Of a stretch of DNA of 64,000 nucleotides, positions 34,414 to 42,242 are shown piece after piece (the first letter of the stretch is position 1; every line of letters starts with the position of its first letter). The stretch is from Brucella anthropi_A (lineage in GTDB: Bacteria; Pseudomonadota; Alphaproteobacteria; Rhizobiales; Rhizobiaceae). Both the position numbers and the translations under genes were made by a program. The stretch spans positions 248,001 to 312,000 of the forward strand of contig NZ_LQBD01000001.1 of assembly GCF_046630315.1 (NCBI RefSeq), read 5' to 3'. A model generated the notes under the pieces. The model was given only the letters and a program-made list of their open reading frames with translations. It did no database searches and had not been told where the DNA came from.

Positions 34414-35070
34414 ATGCGCTTCGATATGAACAGGCTTTCCGGACAGGAACGCTACAAGATCATGGCGTCGTCCATCGTGCCGCGCCCCATCGCGTGGATC
34501 ACCAGCATCTCCGCCGACGGCGTGCGCAATGCCGCGCCGTTCAGCTTCTTCAACATGATGGGCAACACGCCGCCGACGGTCGCCATCGGACTGATGCCGC
34601 AGGAAGGTGGCCTCAAGGACACGGCGGCCAACATTCTCGCCACGGGCGAATTCGTCATCAATCTGGTGGACGAGGAGCATGTCGAGGCGATGAACATGAC
34701 CTGCATCGACGCACCCGCCGAGATTGACGAGATCGCGCTGGCCGGGCTTGCCGTCACGCCATCCGAGACGGTGGCCCCGCCGCGTATCGCCTCCGCGCCG
34801 GTCTCGATGGAATGCCGGATGTTGAGTTCGGTGGTGACGGGCCCGCTACAGACCATCGTGATCGGGCAGGTGGCGATGGTTCATATCCGTGATGAGTTTG
34901 TGCTGGATGCGGAGCGCTGCTATATCGACACGCCGCGGCTGGGGCTGGTCGCCCGCATGCACGGCAGCGGCGGTTATCTGCGGTCGGGAGACTATTTCCA
35001 GATCGATCGGCCGACATGGAAAGACTATACGGAAGGCAAGACGGAACGGCCCAGCCTGTCGCCCGTCTGA
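34414..35070 (+). CDS. Flavin reductase-like FMN-binding split-barrel protein (DIM6/NTAB type)
   Basis: A 218-aa protein with the flavin reductase-like fold: IVPRPIAWITSISADGVRNAAPFSFFNMMG (about residues 22-51) and TGEFVINLVDEE. Such proteins bind FMN and either supply reduced flavin to two-component monooxygenases or have unrelated redox roles. It begins 4 nt after the nitrilase stop, in one operon. It is distinct from the smaller HpaC-like reductase at 37447. Confidence 0.8.
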   Translation: MRFDMNRLSGQERYKIMASSIVPRPIAWITSISADGVRNAAPFSFFNMMGNTPPTVAIGLMPQEGGLKDTAANILATGEFVINLVDEEHVEAMNMTCIDAPAEIDEIALAGLAVTPSETVAPPRIASAPVSMECRMLSSVVTGPLQTIVIGQVAMVHIRDEFVLDAERCYIDTPRLGLVARMHGSGGYLRSGDYFQIDRPTWKDYTEGKTERPSLSPV

Positions 35071-35072
35071 AA

Positions 35073-35765
35073 ATGAGAACAAGTTCCGGTGCTGCAATGA
35101 CACGAGCGGAATCCGCCTATTTCAATCTGCGTAACGACATCTTGCATGGGCGGCTTATTCCCGGTCAGCCGTTGCGGCTGGAATTCCTCAAGACGCAATA
35201 CGGCCTCAGCTTCTCGCCTCTGCGCGAGGCGCTGAACCGGCTTCATGCCGAGCGGCTGGTGGTCAACGATCCGCCGCGCGGCTTCACCGTCGCGCCGGTT
35301 TCCCCGGCCGAGATGCACGACGTGATGGGCGTGCGCATCCTCATCGAAAGCGAGGCGCTGCGCCTGTCGGTCGAAAAGGGCGGCGACGACTGGGAGACGG
35401 AGCTGGTGGCCGCCTTCCACAAGCTCGACCTGCAGTCGCGCCGCATCCGGGCAGCGGAGCACGCGGCCGACGACGAGGCGCTGATGCAGTTCGAGACGCG
35501 CCATCATGAGTTCCACCGCGCGCTCCTGACCGCCTGCGGCTCGCCGCGCCTGCTGGCGCTGTTCGAGCAGCTCTATGCCGAAACGCAACGCTACCGCCTG
35601 CCGATCTTCCGCGGCGAAGGCCCGACCGCGCCGGGGCGCGACCTCTCCGCAGAGCACAGCCAGATCATGGAAGCCGCCCTCGCGCGCCAGGCCGACACGG
35701 CGGTGCGCCTGCTTCAGGTGCATTACCGCCGCACGGCGGAAGATATCGCCGGCTCCGCCGCCTGA
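35073..35765 (+). CDS. GntR-family regulator, FadR/FCD subgroup
   Basis: A regulator of about 230 aa: N-terminal winged helix (LRNDILHGRLIPGQPLRLEF..., about residues 14-75, with PLREALNRLHAERLV) and an all-helical C-terminal FCD ligand domain with metal-binding His residues in HHEFHRALL. The start is either 35073 or 35097; neither has a strong ribosome binding site. It closes the operon that runs from the dioxygenase through the Liv importer, so it may respond to a pathway carboxylate. Confidence 0.87.
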   Translation: MRTSSGAAMTRAESAYFNLRNDILHGRLIPGQPLRLEFLKTQYGLSFSPLREALNRLHAERLVVNDPPRGFTVAPVSPAEMHDVMGVRILIESEALRLSVEKGGDDWETELVAAFHKLDLQSRRIRAAEHAADDEALMQFETRHHEFHRALLTACGSPRLLALFEQLYAETQRYRLPIFRGEGPTAPGRDLSAEHSQIMEAALARQADTAVRLLQVHYRRTAEDIAGSAA

Positions 35766-35861
35766 ACCGCGCCGTTCGGTCTTCTCCGGCAAAACGCTTT
35801 CGCTTCATTGACATCACCCTTCAAAGGGCAGGCCGCATCGCGGCCCGTTGGACAGGATCTC

Positions 35862-35890
35862 GGCAAATTAGTTCATATATAAAATTATGT
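35862..35890. promoter_or_regulatory. AT-rich candidate operator upstream of the thioesterase-MarR operon
   Basis: The reverse complement of this AT-rich stretch contains ATTTTATATATGAACTAATTT, which matches ATTTTATATGTAAGATAATTT at 52813-52833 at 16-17 of 21 positions. Both lie upstream of plus-strand island operons. The symmetry is poorer here. Confidence 0.35.
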
Positions 35891-35960
35891 TGTTGCATGT
35901 GTATGGGGATGTGCTTTATCGTGCGGGGATGGATTTCAACGGGGATTTCAAGTCTGTAGC

Positions 35961-36449
35961 ATGAACGAGCTTGTCCAGAACAACACATCCGAACGGCCGG
36001 TGCCGCTTGCTCGCGAGCAGATGGATGCGGAGCTGTGGTCCACGGATATACGGATTCAGTTTGGCGACTGCGACCCGGCGGGCATCGTCTACACACCGCA
36101 ATTCTTCCACATCTTCAACGTGGCGGTGGAGCGCTGGTATGAGGGCGCGCTCGGTCTCGATTATTACGCCTTCATTCGAGACCGGCGCATCGGCGTCGGC
36201 TATGTCAGCGCGCATGCGGACTTCTTCGTGCCCAGTACGATGGGCAAGACGCTTTCCGTCGCCATAAAGGTGGAGCGTATCGGCACCTCGTCCTTCGTGC
36301 TCGTGCTGCACGCCTTTCAGGACGGGCGGGAGGCGTTGCGCGGCCGGATGACTGTCGTGACCACCGATCTGGACAGGCACAGGCCCATCCCCATCCCGCG
36401 GGATTTGCGTGAGGCGCTGCTTGCTTATATGGAAGGAAAAACACGCTGA
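35961..36449 (+). CDS. Acyl-CoA thioesterase of the 4-hydroxybenzoyl-CoA thioesterase family
   Basis: A 162-aa hot-dog-fold thioesterase with the active-site motif FGDCDPAGIVYTPQFF (about residues 34-49), Asp38 corresponding to the catalytic Asp of Pseudomonas 4-hydroxybenzoyl-CoA thioesterase. It probably releases a free hydroxy- or aminobenzoate from its CoA ester before ring cleavage by the bicupin dioxygenase, analogous to gentisyl-CoA thioesterases (inference). It is first in an operon with two MarR genes. Confidence 0.82.
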   Translation: MNELVQNNTSERPVPLAREQMDAELWSTDIRIQFGDCDPAGIVYTPQFFHIFNVAVERWYEGALGLDYYAFIRDRRIGVGYVSAHADFFVPSTMGKTLSVAIKVERIGTSSFVLVLHAFQDGREALRGRMTVVTTDLDRHRPIPIPRDLREALLAYMEGKTR

Positions 36450-36470
36450 CGGAATGGGGAGCATCGAAGC

Positions 36471-36953
36471 ATGGCTGACGGCAAGACGGAAACGGAAGAC
36501 GGACGCCGCAAGGCCGAAACGCGCATCTGGCTTCAGATTCTGACCCTTGAAAACGTGATCTTCACGAAGCTGAACAATGTGCTTCTGGCCGAGGCCGGGC
36601 TTTCCATCGCGAAATTCGAGTTTCTGGCGCAGGTGGACCGCTATCCCGACGGTGTGACGCTGGGCGAGATTTCACGGAACCTCAAGGTGACAAGCGGCAA
36701 TGTCTCCGGTCTGGTGCGCCGCCTTCTGGCCGACCGGCTGATCACCAAGACCATGTCGGCGGCGGACCGGCGCTCCTTCATCGTGCGCTTCACGCCGCTC
36801 GGCCGCGAGACCTTCGACAAGGCCAATGCGTTGCACGCGGCGACGCTGGGCGAGTGCTTCGCCGGGCTGCCGCTCGGCGATCTGGAAAGCCTGCTGGCGC
36901 GGCTGCGCGGTCTTGCCACCCATGTGCAGAGGCAGACCGATGGCAAATCCTGA
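36471..36953 (+). CDS. MarR-family regulator 1
   Basis: A 160-aa MarR protein with the winged helix-turn-helix at about residues 55-115 (GEISRNLKVTSGNVSGLVRRLLADRLI, with DRRSFIVRFT wing). MarR proteins of auxin loci (IacR, IadR) sense indole-3-acetate, so this is a candidate. It overlaps the next MarR gene by 14 nt, so they are co-translated. Confidence 0.87.
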   Translation: MADGKTETEDGRRKAETRIWLQILTLENVIFTKLNNVLLAEAGLSIAKFEFLAQVDRYPDGVTLGEISRNLKVTSGNVSGLVRRLLADRLITKTMSAADRRSFIVRFTPLGRETFDKANALHAATLGECFAGLPLGDLESLLARLRGLATHVQRQTDGKS

Positions 36954-37443
36954 TCAGGCGGGTCCCGAGCAGGCGGGTGAGGAAGAAGCCGCCGGCGTCG
37001 CCCTGCTGTGCGAGCCGGACGATCTGCACGCCTATATTCCCTATCTGTTGAACTGGCTGACCAATCGCTGGAATCTCGATCAGAACAGGGAGTTGAGCGA
37101 GCACGGTATCAATGCCACGATCCTGCGCGCGCTTTCGGCGCTCTACATCTTCAAGCGCCTCACGGTCAACGAGATCGCTGCCTATGCGATGGCCGAGCAG
37201 TCCAATGCCAGCCGGACCATCGACAGCATGGTTTCGGCCGGGCTGGTCGAACGCCATATCTCGGAAAGCGACCTGCGCCGGCGTGACATCATGCTGACCG
37301 GGAAGGGCGAGGCGCTTCTGAAACGGCTGTGGCCGGCCATGGTGCGCAATCACCGGCGCATGGTGGCCGATATTCCGAAGAAGGATATCGATATCTGCAT
37401 CGCCACGCTGAAAGCGATGATGCGCAACCTGTCCGGCGCGTAA
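36940..37443 (+). CDS. MarR-family regulator 2
   Basis: A 167-aa MarR-like protein, start ATG 36940 inside the end of the previous gene. The recognition region TVNEIAAYAMAEQSNASRTIDSMVSAGLVERHISESDLRRRDI spans about residues 77-120. It has an acidic, unusual N-terminus (about residues 1-25) and is only distantly similar to regulator 1, so the pair is not a recent duplication. Its partner operon is probably the convergent iac-like block. Confidence 0.84.
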   Translation: MANPDQAGPEQAGEEEAAGVALLCEPDDLHAYIPYLLNWLTNRWNLDQNRELSEHGINATILRALSALYIFKRLTVNEIAAYAMAEQSNASRTIDSMVSAGLVERHISESDLRRRDIMLTGKGEALLKRLWPAMVRNHRRMVADIPKKDIDICIATLKAMMRNLSGA

Positions 37444-37446
37444 GGC

Positions 37447-37935
37447 TCAGCTTTCGGCCTTGAGCGGATGATAGCGCCGGTCGAACCAGATCAGCGTTTC
37501 GGTCTGTTCGCTGGACGCCAGCATATCGACCACGCGCGCATAGAAAACCGAATGACTGCCGATGGCGCGCCGCTCGATGATGCGGCAATCGAAGGCGACC
37601 ACCGCGTCCTGCAGCACCGGCGCGCCGGTGACGAGCTTGGTCCAGTTGCCCGCCTGAAAGCGCTCCGCCCCGCCGCGCCCGGCGAAGCTGTTCGACAGGT
37701 CGACATGACGGCCAGCCAGCACGTTGACGCACAGATTGCCGTTGCCGTTGAACACGTCGTGCGAACGGTTCTTCTGGTTCACACAGACGAGCAGTGTCGG
37801 CGGCATGTCGGTGATCGAGCACACGGCGGAAGCCGTCATGCCGTGGCGGCCTTCGGGCCCGTCGGAGGTGATGAGATTGACCGCCGCGCCGAGACGGCTC
37901 ATGCCTTGCCGGAATGTTTCTGCATTGACTTCCAT
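37447..37935 (-). CDS. iacG: HpaC-like flavin reductase (IacG-like)
   Basis: A 162-aa flavin:NAD(P)H reductase of the HpaC type: TSDGPEGRHGMTASAVCSITDMPPTLLVCVN (about residues 23-53), NLCVNVLAG and a final FDRRYH. It would supply reduced flavin to the acyl-CoA-dehydrogenase-like oxygenase encoded in the same operon, as IacG does for IacA. It is the last gene of the minus-strand block CoA ligase - iacA - iacB - iacE - iacG. Confidence 0.82.
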   Translation of the reverse strand: MEVNAETFRQGMSRLGAAVNLITSDGPEGRHGMTASAVCSITDMPPTLLVCVNQKNRSHDVFNGNGNLCVNVLAGRHVDLSNSFAGRGGAERFQAGNWTKLVTGAPVLQDAVVAFDCRIIERRAIGSHSVFYARVVDMLASSEQTETLIWFDRRYHPLKAES

Positions 37936-37998
37936 AAGCTCGCCTTCCGGTTCCTCTCTGGGGGATCGCGAACCGCCGCATGGCGGTCCGGTTTCGTG

Positions 37999-38736
37999 TT
38001 AACGCATGAAAAGGCCGCCGTTCACGTCCCAGCACGCGCCGGTGGCCGTGGCTGCCTCGGGTGCGGCGAGCAGCAGCACCACCGAGGCCACATAGGCGGG
38101 ATCGATGAGCTGGCCGACCGGAATATTGGTCAGCATGCCGGGCATCTTTTCCGGTGGCACCAGCGCATGCACCAGCGGCGTGTCCATCGGGCCGGGGGCG
38201 ACGGCGTTGACCGTCACGCCGAACGGAGCCAGATCACGCGCAAAGACCTTGGTGAGCGTGATAATGGCGCCTTTCGAGGCAGCGTAATGCGCACCGGTCG
38301 CCGTGCCGCCATTCTGTCCGGCGAGCGAGACCATGTTGACGATGCGTCCGTAGCCGCGCTCCTTGAAATAGCGCCCAAGGACAAGGCAGCCGGTGAAGAC
38401 GCCGCCGGCATTGGTGGCCATCACTTCGTTGAATTCCGCCGGTTCGATGTCGAGCAGCGGACGCGCCTTGGTGACGGCTGCGTTGTTGACCAGCGCCTCG
38501 ACCGAACCCCAGCGCGCCACCGCCTCGTCGAGCACGCGCCGGTAATCCGCTTCGGCGCGTATATCGAGCCTCGCCGCCAGCACCCGCTCGCCCGCCGGGT
38601 CGAGTTCCGCCGCAAGCCGCCCCGCCGCATCGTCGTCCACGTCGGAGATCACGACATTGTAGCCAGCGGTGTGGAAGGTCTTGGCGACTACAGCGCCGAA
38701 GCCCGCGCCGGCGCCGGTGACTATGACCGTGTTCAT
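37999..38736 (-). CDS. iacE: Short-chain dehydrogenase/reductase (IacE-like)
   Basis: A 245-aa classical SDR. The cofactor motif TGAGAGFG is at residues 7-14, NNAA at 84, and the Ser137-Tyr151-Lys155 triad (Y-A-A-S-K) is intact. In iac operons the SDR acts with IacA/IacB to give dioxindole-3-acetate. The ATG at 38736 overlaps the iacB stop (ATGA), so it is translationally coupled; the longer frame to 38898 is not SDR-like. Confidence 0.82.
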   Translation of the reverse strand: MNTVIVTGAGAGFGAVVAKTFHTAGYNVVISDVDDDAAGRLAAELDPAGERVLAARLDIRAEADYRRVLDEAVARWGSVEALVNNAAVTKARPLLDIEPAEFNEVMATNAGGVFTGCLVLGRYFKERGYGRIVNMVSLAGQNGGTATGAHYAASKGAIITLTKVFARDLAPFGVTVNAVAPGPMDTPLVHALVPPEKMPGMLTNIPVGQLIDPAYVASVVLLLAAPEAATATGACWDVNGGLFMR

Positions 38737-39101
38737 AGATTGGCCGGGACTTCGAGAGCCCGCCCCATGCGCGCCTCGACGCGGCAATATTTCCACAGCC
38801 TGTCGTCGGTGTCGCCGACGGGGATGGTGCGGAACAGGTTGCAGGCTTGACGCACGGTTTCGCGGTCGGGCACGTCGGCCATGATATAAGCCGTCCACGG
38901 GAAGCCGGTGGGCGAGGTGCCGACCATTGTTTCGTCGTCGTCCAACATGCCGAGGATGGTGACACCGGGCAGGTCGGAAATGCCCTTCATCATGGTGCCG
39001 AAGGCTTTCCAGACCGGGCCGATCTGCGAGAAGGGCAGATCGAAGAAATTCTGTAGCACGGCGATGCAGAACAGAACGCGGATGGGTTTTTGTTCACTCA
39101 T
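38733..39101 (-). CDS. iacB: IacB-like small protein of indole-3-acetate catabolism
   Basis: A 122-aa protein beginning MSEQKPIRVLFCIAVLQNFF, with DDDETMVG and a terminal WKYCRVEARMGRALE. It has the size, position and character of IacB, a small conserved protein of unknown mechanism encoded between iacA and the SDR in iac clusters. The ATG at 39101 is preceded by GGGAGAA. I recognise it mainly from context and general sequence, so the assignment is moderate. Confidence 0.68.
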   Translation of the reverse strand: MSEQKPIRVLFCIAVLQNFFDLPFSQIGPVWKAFGTMMKGISDLPGVTILGMLDDDETMVGTSPTGFPWTAYIMADVPDRETVRQACNLFRTIPVGDTDDRLWKYCRVEARMGRALEVPANL

Positions 39102-39112
39102 TTCATTTTCTC

Positions 39113-39178
39113 CCTGGAACATTTCCGAGCCGAAACTGCGGAGCGGGTTTGGCGCGGATAATGCGTTGAAACAATGAT
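39113..39178 (+). repeat. Dispersed intergenic repeat, second copy
   Basis: Between the iacA and iacB genes lies ATTTCCGAGCCGAA, then GCGGAGCGGGTTTGG and AATGCGTTGAAACAA, aligning over about 60 bp with the element after minC at 2471 (ATTTTCGAGCCAAA ... AATGCGACAAAACAA). The same repeat class therefore occurs in the backbone and inside the island. Confidence 0.45.
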
Positions 39179-40327
39179 TTATGGGTATCCGGGGGCGACA
39201 GGCTGGCCCAGCGACGCGGCCCCGGCAAGGGTCCATGTGCCGATCCCGAGGAAGGCGTGCTGTGCCACGGCCGCAGCGTCGAGCATGCAACGGGACACCG
39301 GATGGCCGCGCCGCAACGCTTCCGTTCCGGTCATGACGAAGGCCATGCGCGCCACTTCCGCGCCGGCATGGGCCGCCTCGGTGGAGCTGAGCCGCAGGCG
39401 GATGTGCGCTTCGCGCTCGACCGGATCGCCGGCCTTTACCTGCTCCCATGCCTCGTGGATGGCGTCGTAGAAGAAGCAACGCGCGCTACGCAGCCGCGCC
39501 TCCGCCCTGCCGAGATCGGCCTGGATGTGCGGGCGCGCGCCGATGGGTGGCGCGCCGGTGATGGCTGGCTTCTCGCGCGCCTCGCGGTGCAGCCAGTCCA
39601 GCGCCTCGCGCGCCGTGCCGAGCGCCACCACGGCCAGAACCTGCGAGGCCAGTGCCATGGACGGATAGCGGAAGATCGCTTCGTCGCGCTGGGCTTCGCC
39701 GCCGCGGATGAAAGTCCATTCCTCCGGCACCACGACGCAGTCGGCCACGATGTCATGGCTGCCGGTGCCGGTCAGACCGATCACGTCCCACGTGTGCTTG
39801 ATCGAGATCTTCTCGCGCGGCATGACGGCCATGCGCGGCAGGCTCGACGTCGAGCCGCCCTCCACGCGGATGCCCGCGCCGATGAGTTGCGCGCCCATGC
39901 AGCCCGAGCAATAGGGCCAGCGGCCCTGCACCTCGAAGCCGCCCTCGACCTGATTGGCGACCTGCGGCGGAAAGATGGAGCCGGCGAAGACTGTGTCCGG
40001 GTCCGTGCCGAAGATGGTCTCGTAGGTGGCGCGGGGCAACGCGCCGAGATAGACGGCGGAAACGCCGAAACTGGCGACCCAACCCGTCGAGGCATCGGCG
40101 GCGGACAGCGTCTCGATCAACGCGCAGAATTCTGCCGGCCCCAACTCGTCTCCGCCCAGCGCCTTCGGGACGAAGGCGCGATAGGCACCGACCGCCTTCA
40201 GCCGGTCCACCATGTCACGCGGGACATAGGTGAGCTTCTCGAACTCGTCGCGCCTGGCGCGGATTTCCGCAAGGACGTCGTCCATGGCGACCGTCCGCGT
40301 TTTTTCATTCTCGACCGACCTGTTCAT
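39179..40327 (-). CDS. iacA: Flavin-dependent indole-3-acetate monooxygenase (IacA-like)
   Basis: A 382-aa oxygenase of the acyl-CoA-dehydrogenase fold (HsaA / 4-hydroxyphenylacetate-hydroxylase-C-like group D monooxygenases). Regions include AAVGAYRAFVPKALGGDELGP-type N-domain (about residues 48-70), DVIGLTGTGSHDI (about 182) and the C-terminal four-helix domain. The family uses reduced flavin from a separate reductase, here the HpaC-like gene. A strong GGAGGAG lies 7 nt before the ATG. Substrate assignment rests on the iacA-B-E-G gene order. Confidence 0.8.
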   Translation of the reverse strand: MNRSVENEKTRTVAMDDVLAEIRARRDEFEKLTYVPRDMVDRLKAVGAYRAFVPKALGGDELGPAEFCALIETLSAADASTGWVASFGVSAVYLGALPRATYETIFGTDPDTVFAGSIFPPQVANQVEGGFEVQGRWPYCSGCMGAQLIGAGIRVEGGSTSSLPRMAVMPREKISIKHTWDVIGLTGTGSHDIVADCVVVPEEWTFIRGGEAQRDEAIFRYPSMALASQVLAVVALGTAREALDWLHREAREKPAITGAPPIGARPHIQADLGRAEARLRSARCFFYDAIHEAWEQVKAGDPVEREAHIRLRLSSTEAAHAGAEVARMAFVMTGTEALRRGHPVSRCMLDAAAVAQHAFLGIGTWTLAGAASLGQPVAPGYP

Positions 40328-40372
40328 AGCTCCTCCGTTCCATGCCCCTTTTATTATCGATAGATCAGCTGG

Positions 40373-42052
40373 CTAAACCTGCCGCTTCTTCCTGTGCCTG
40401 AAATCCAGAAACCCGCCCGCATCCAGCCTTTCCGTCGCCATCGCCTTGAGGCCGGCGCGCTGAATCTTTTCCGTCGCTGTCAGCGGAATCCGCTCCACAA
40501 AAGCGATCCAGCCCGGCACCTTGTAATAAGCCATCTGTTCCAGCGCCCAGCTTACGATCATCTCCGCCGCATCCTGCCCCGCATCGGCGTCGACGGCGAC
40601 GATCAGCGCCGCGACTTCCTCGCCACGGATCGGATCGGCGACGGCGGCGACGCCGGCCTGCCGGATCAGCGGATGGCGGTTGAGCACGCTTTCCACCTCG
40701 ACGGCGGCAATGTTCTCGCCGGAGCGGCGGATGACGTTCTTCTTGCGGTCGACGAAATGCAAATCGCCGTCGGCGTCGCGCGACACGATATCGCCAGTGT
40801 GGAACCAGCCGTCCTGCCAGGCCTCGGCAGTGGCGGCGGAGTCCTTCAGATATTCGCGGAAGAAGCCGAGCCGCGGATTGGCGCCGGCATGGCGCACCAG
40901 CAGCTCGCCCGGTGTATCGTCGCAGCACTCGGTGCCGTCATCGCCGGCGATCCTGATCTCCACCGATTCCGGCGCACGGCCGAAGCAGCTTGTGCCGATC
41001 TTGCGCGGCTCGACATTGGCGCAGATGGTCGCGCCGCTGCCGGTCTCGGTCATCGCCCATGCTTCCAGAAGCGGAAAGCCGAAGCGCTCCTCGAAGGCGG
41101 CATGGAGGCGCCGGTCCACGCCCGCGCCGAAGCCGAAGCGGACATGGTGGTCGCGGTCGCGCTCCGAAGCGGGCGCGGCGATCAGGATGGACGGCATTAC
41201 GCCCAGATAATGCAGGCAGGTGGCGCGACTTTCCCGCACCTGATCCCACCAGCTACGCGGATGGAAACGGTCGAGCATGATGAGGCAGCCACCGACCGTC
41301 ACCATTGCCATCACAGAGACGGCCATGGCATTCATGTGGAAGACGGGAAGGGGCGTCAGCATCCGTTCGCCCTCGCTTTTGAGCGAGATCAGACCGCCGA
41401 CATCGCGATACCACTCGCCGGAATAGAGGAAATATTCGTTGGTCAGGACGCAGCCCTTGGGGCGTCCCGTGGTGCCGGATGTATAGAGAAGCGCGCATTC
41501 GGTGTCGGGCGTGCCCGCAACCGCCGCGCGCGCACCGTCGAAGGGCGCCGCCACGGTGTCCTCCGGCGTCATCACCGGAATGGCGCGCGAAGCGGCTTTC
41601 GCTGCCGCTTCGATCTCTGCCTTGCGGCTGGCGATGACCACCGCGGCGGTCATTTCGGAATGAGCGACGATATATTCCAGCTCGCTGGCGCGCAGGTCCG
41701 GATTGATCGGCACGACCGAGACGCCGAGCCCGTTCAGCGCGAACCAGATTTCCAGAAAGACCGGACGGTTTTCCAGAAGCAGGCCGACCCGCAACCCCTC
41801 GCCATAGCCGGCTTCGCGAAACGCGGCCTGCCAGCGCCGGATGCGGTGCGCCATTTCGCCATAGGAAACGGTTTCGGCCGCGATGCCGTAGGCGGTGGCG
41901 GTTTCGGGAAGCACGTCGAGAAAGGGCGCACCGCTGCGCGCCTTCGCCATGGCGTCGAAACGGGAAAAGACGCTTTCATTGCGCGCGGCAGTCTGCACAC
42001 CCATCATCTGCACGCCCATCATCTGCACGCCCATGGCGCAATCCGCATTCAT
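40373..42052 (-). CDS. ATP-dependent acyl-CoA ligase (ANL family), head of the iac-like operon
   Basis: A 559-aa ANL ligase: LLYTSGTTGRPKGCVLTNEYF (about residues 190-210), AWAMTETGSG, WFHTGDIVSRDADGD and the C-terminal TATEKIQRAGLK with catalytic Lys. It could activate dioxindole-3-acetate or another carboxylate from the IacA/E steps (inference). The ATG at 42052 follows GGGAGGAG; the N-terminus contains three in-frame 15-bp repeats encoding MGVQM-type units. A near-perfect MarR-like operator lies directly upstream. Confidence 0.85.
   Translation of the reverse strand: MNADCAMGVQMMGVQMMGVQTAARNESVFSRFDAMAKARSGAPFLDVLPETATAYGIAAETVSYGEMAHRIRRWQAAFREAGYGEGLRVGLLLENRPVFLEIWFALNGLGVSVVPINPDLRASELEYIVAHSEMTAAVVIASRKAEIEAAAKAASRAIPVMTPEDTVAAPFDGARAAVAGTPDTECALLYTSGTTGRPKGCVLTNEYFLYSGEWYRDVGGLISLKSEGERMLTPLPVFHMNAMAVSVMAMVTVGGCLIMLDRFHPRSWWDQVRESRATCLHYLGVMPSILIAAPASERDRDHHVRFGFGAGVDRRLHAAFEERFGFPLLEAWAMTETGSGATICANVEPRKIGTSCFGRAPESVEIRIAGDDGTECCDDTPGELLVRHAGANPRLGFFREYLKDSAATAEAWQDGWFHTGDIVSRDADGDLHFVDRKKNVIRRSGENIAAVEVESVLNRHPLIRQAGVAAVADPIRGEEVAALIVAVDADAGQDAAEMIVSWALEQMAYYKVPGWIAFVERIPLTATEKIQRAGLKAMATERLDAGGFLDFRHRKKRQV
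41992..42036. repeat. Three tandem 15-bp repeats inside the ligase N-terminus
   Basis: Units TCTGCACACCCATCA, TCTGCACGCCCATCA and TCTGCACGCCCATGG follow head to tail. They are in frame and give the repeated GVQMM residues. A copy-number change by slippage would keep the frame. Confidence 0.8.
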
Positions 42053-42067
42053 AGTCTGGCTCCTCCC

Positions 42068-42091
42068 AAAAATATGAATTTTCATATTTTT
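42068..42091. promoter_or_regulatory. 24-bp inverted repeat, candidate MarR operator of the ligase-iacABEG operon
   Basis: Perfect 11-bp arms AAAAATATGAA and TTCATATTTTT are separated by TT, 16 nt upstream of the ligase start and next to its ribosome binding site. Size and symmetry fit a MarR dimer site, and four MarR genes lie in the island. Repression of the operon in the absence of inducer is the simplest reading. Confidence 0.65.
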
Positions 42092-42242
42092 ATGTATTAG
42101 CTTTCTGATGTCAAGCAATCCGGTATCGGGCGATCCGCGACCGACCGGGCGATCCCGGTGAAGACGGAACTGTCGTGAGCGCGCTCCTTGTTTTTACGCA
42201 TCTGCGAACACGCGACTGGTTTCCGTCCGTGCCGGAACATCC

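Noticed and set aside
34414..35070. Nitrilotriacetate monooxygenase component B as a specific function
   Set aside because: Only the general flavin reductase-like fold is supported; no partner monooxygenase of that type is nearby.
37447..40327. A complete classical iac (auxin to catechol) operon
   Set aside because: The Rieske dioxygenase subunits iacC/iacD, the ferredoxin reductase iacF and the amidase iacH are not seen in the window.
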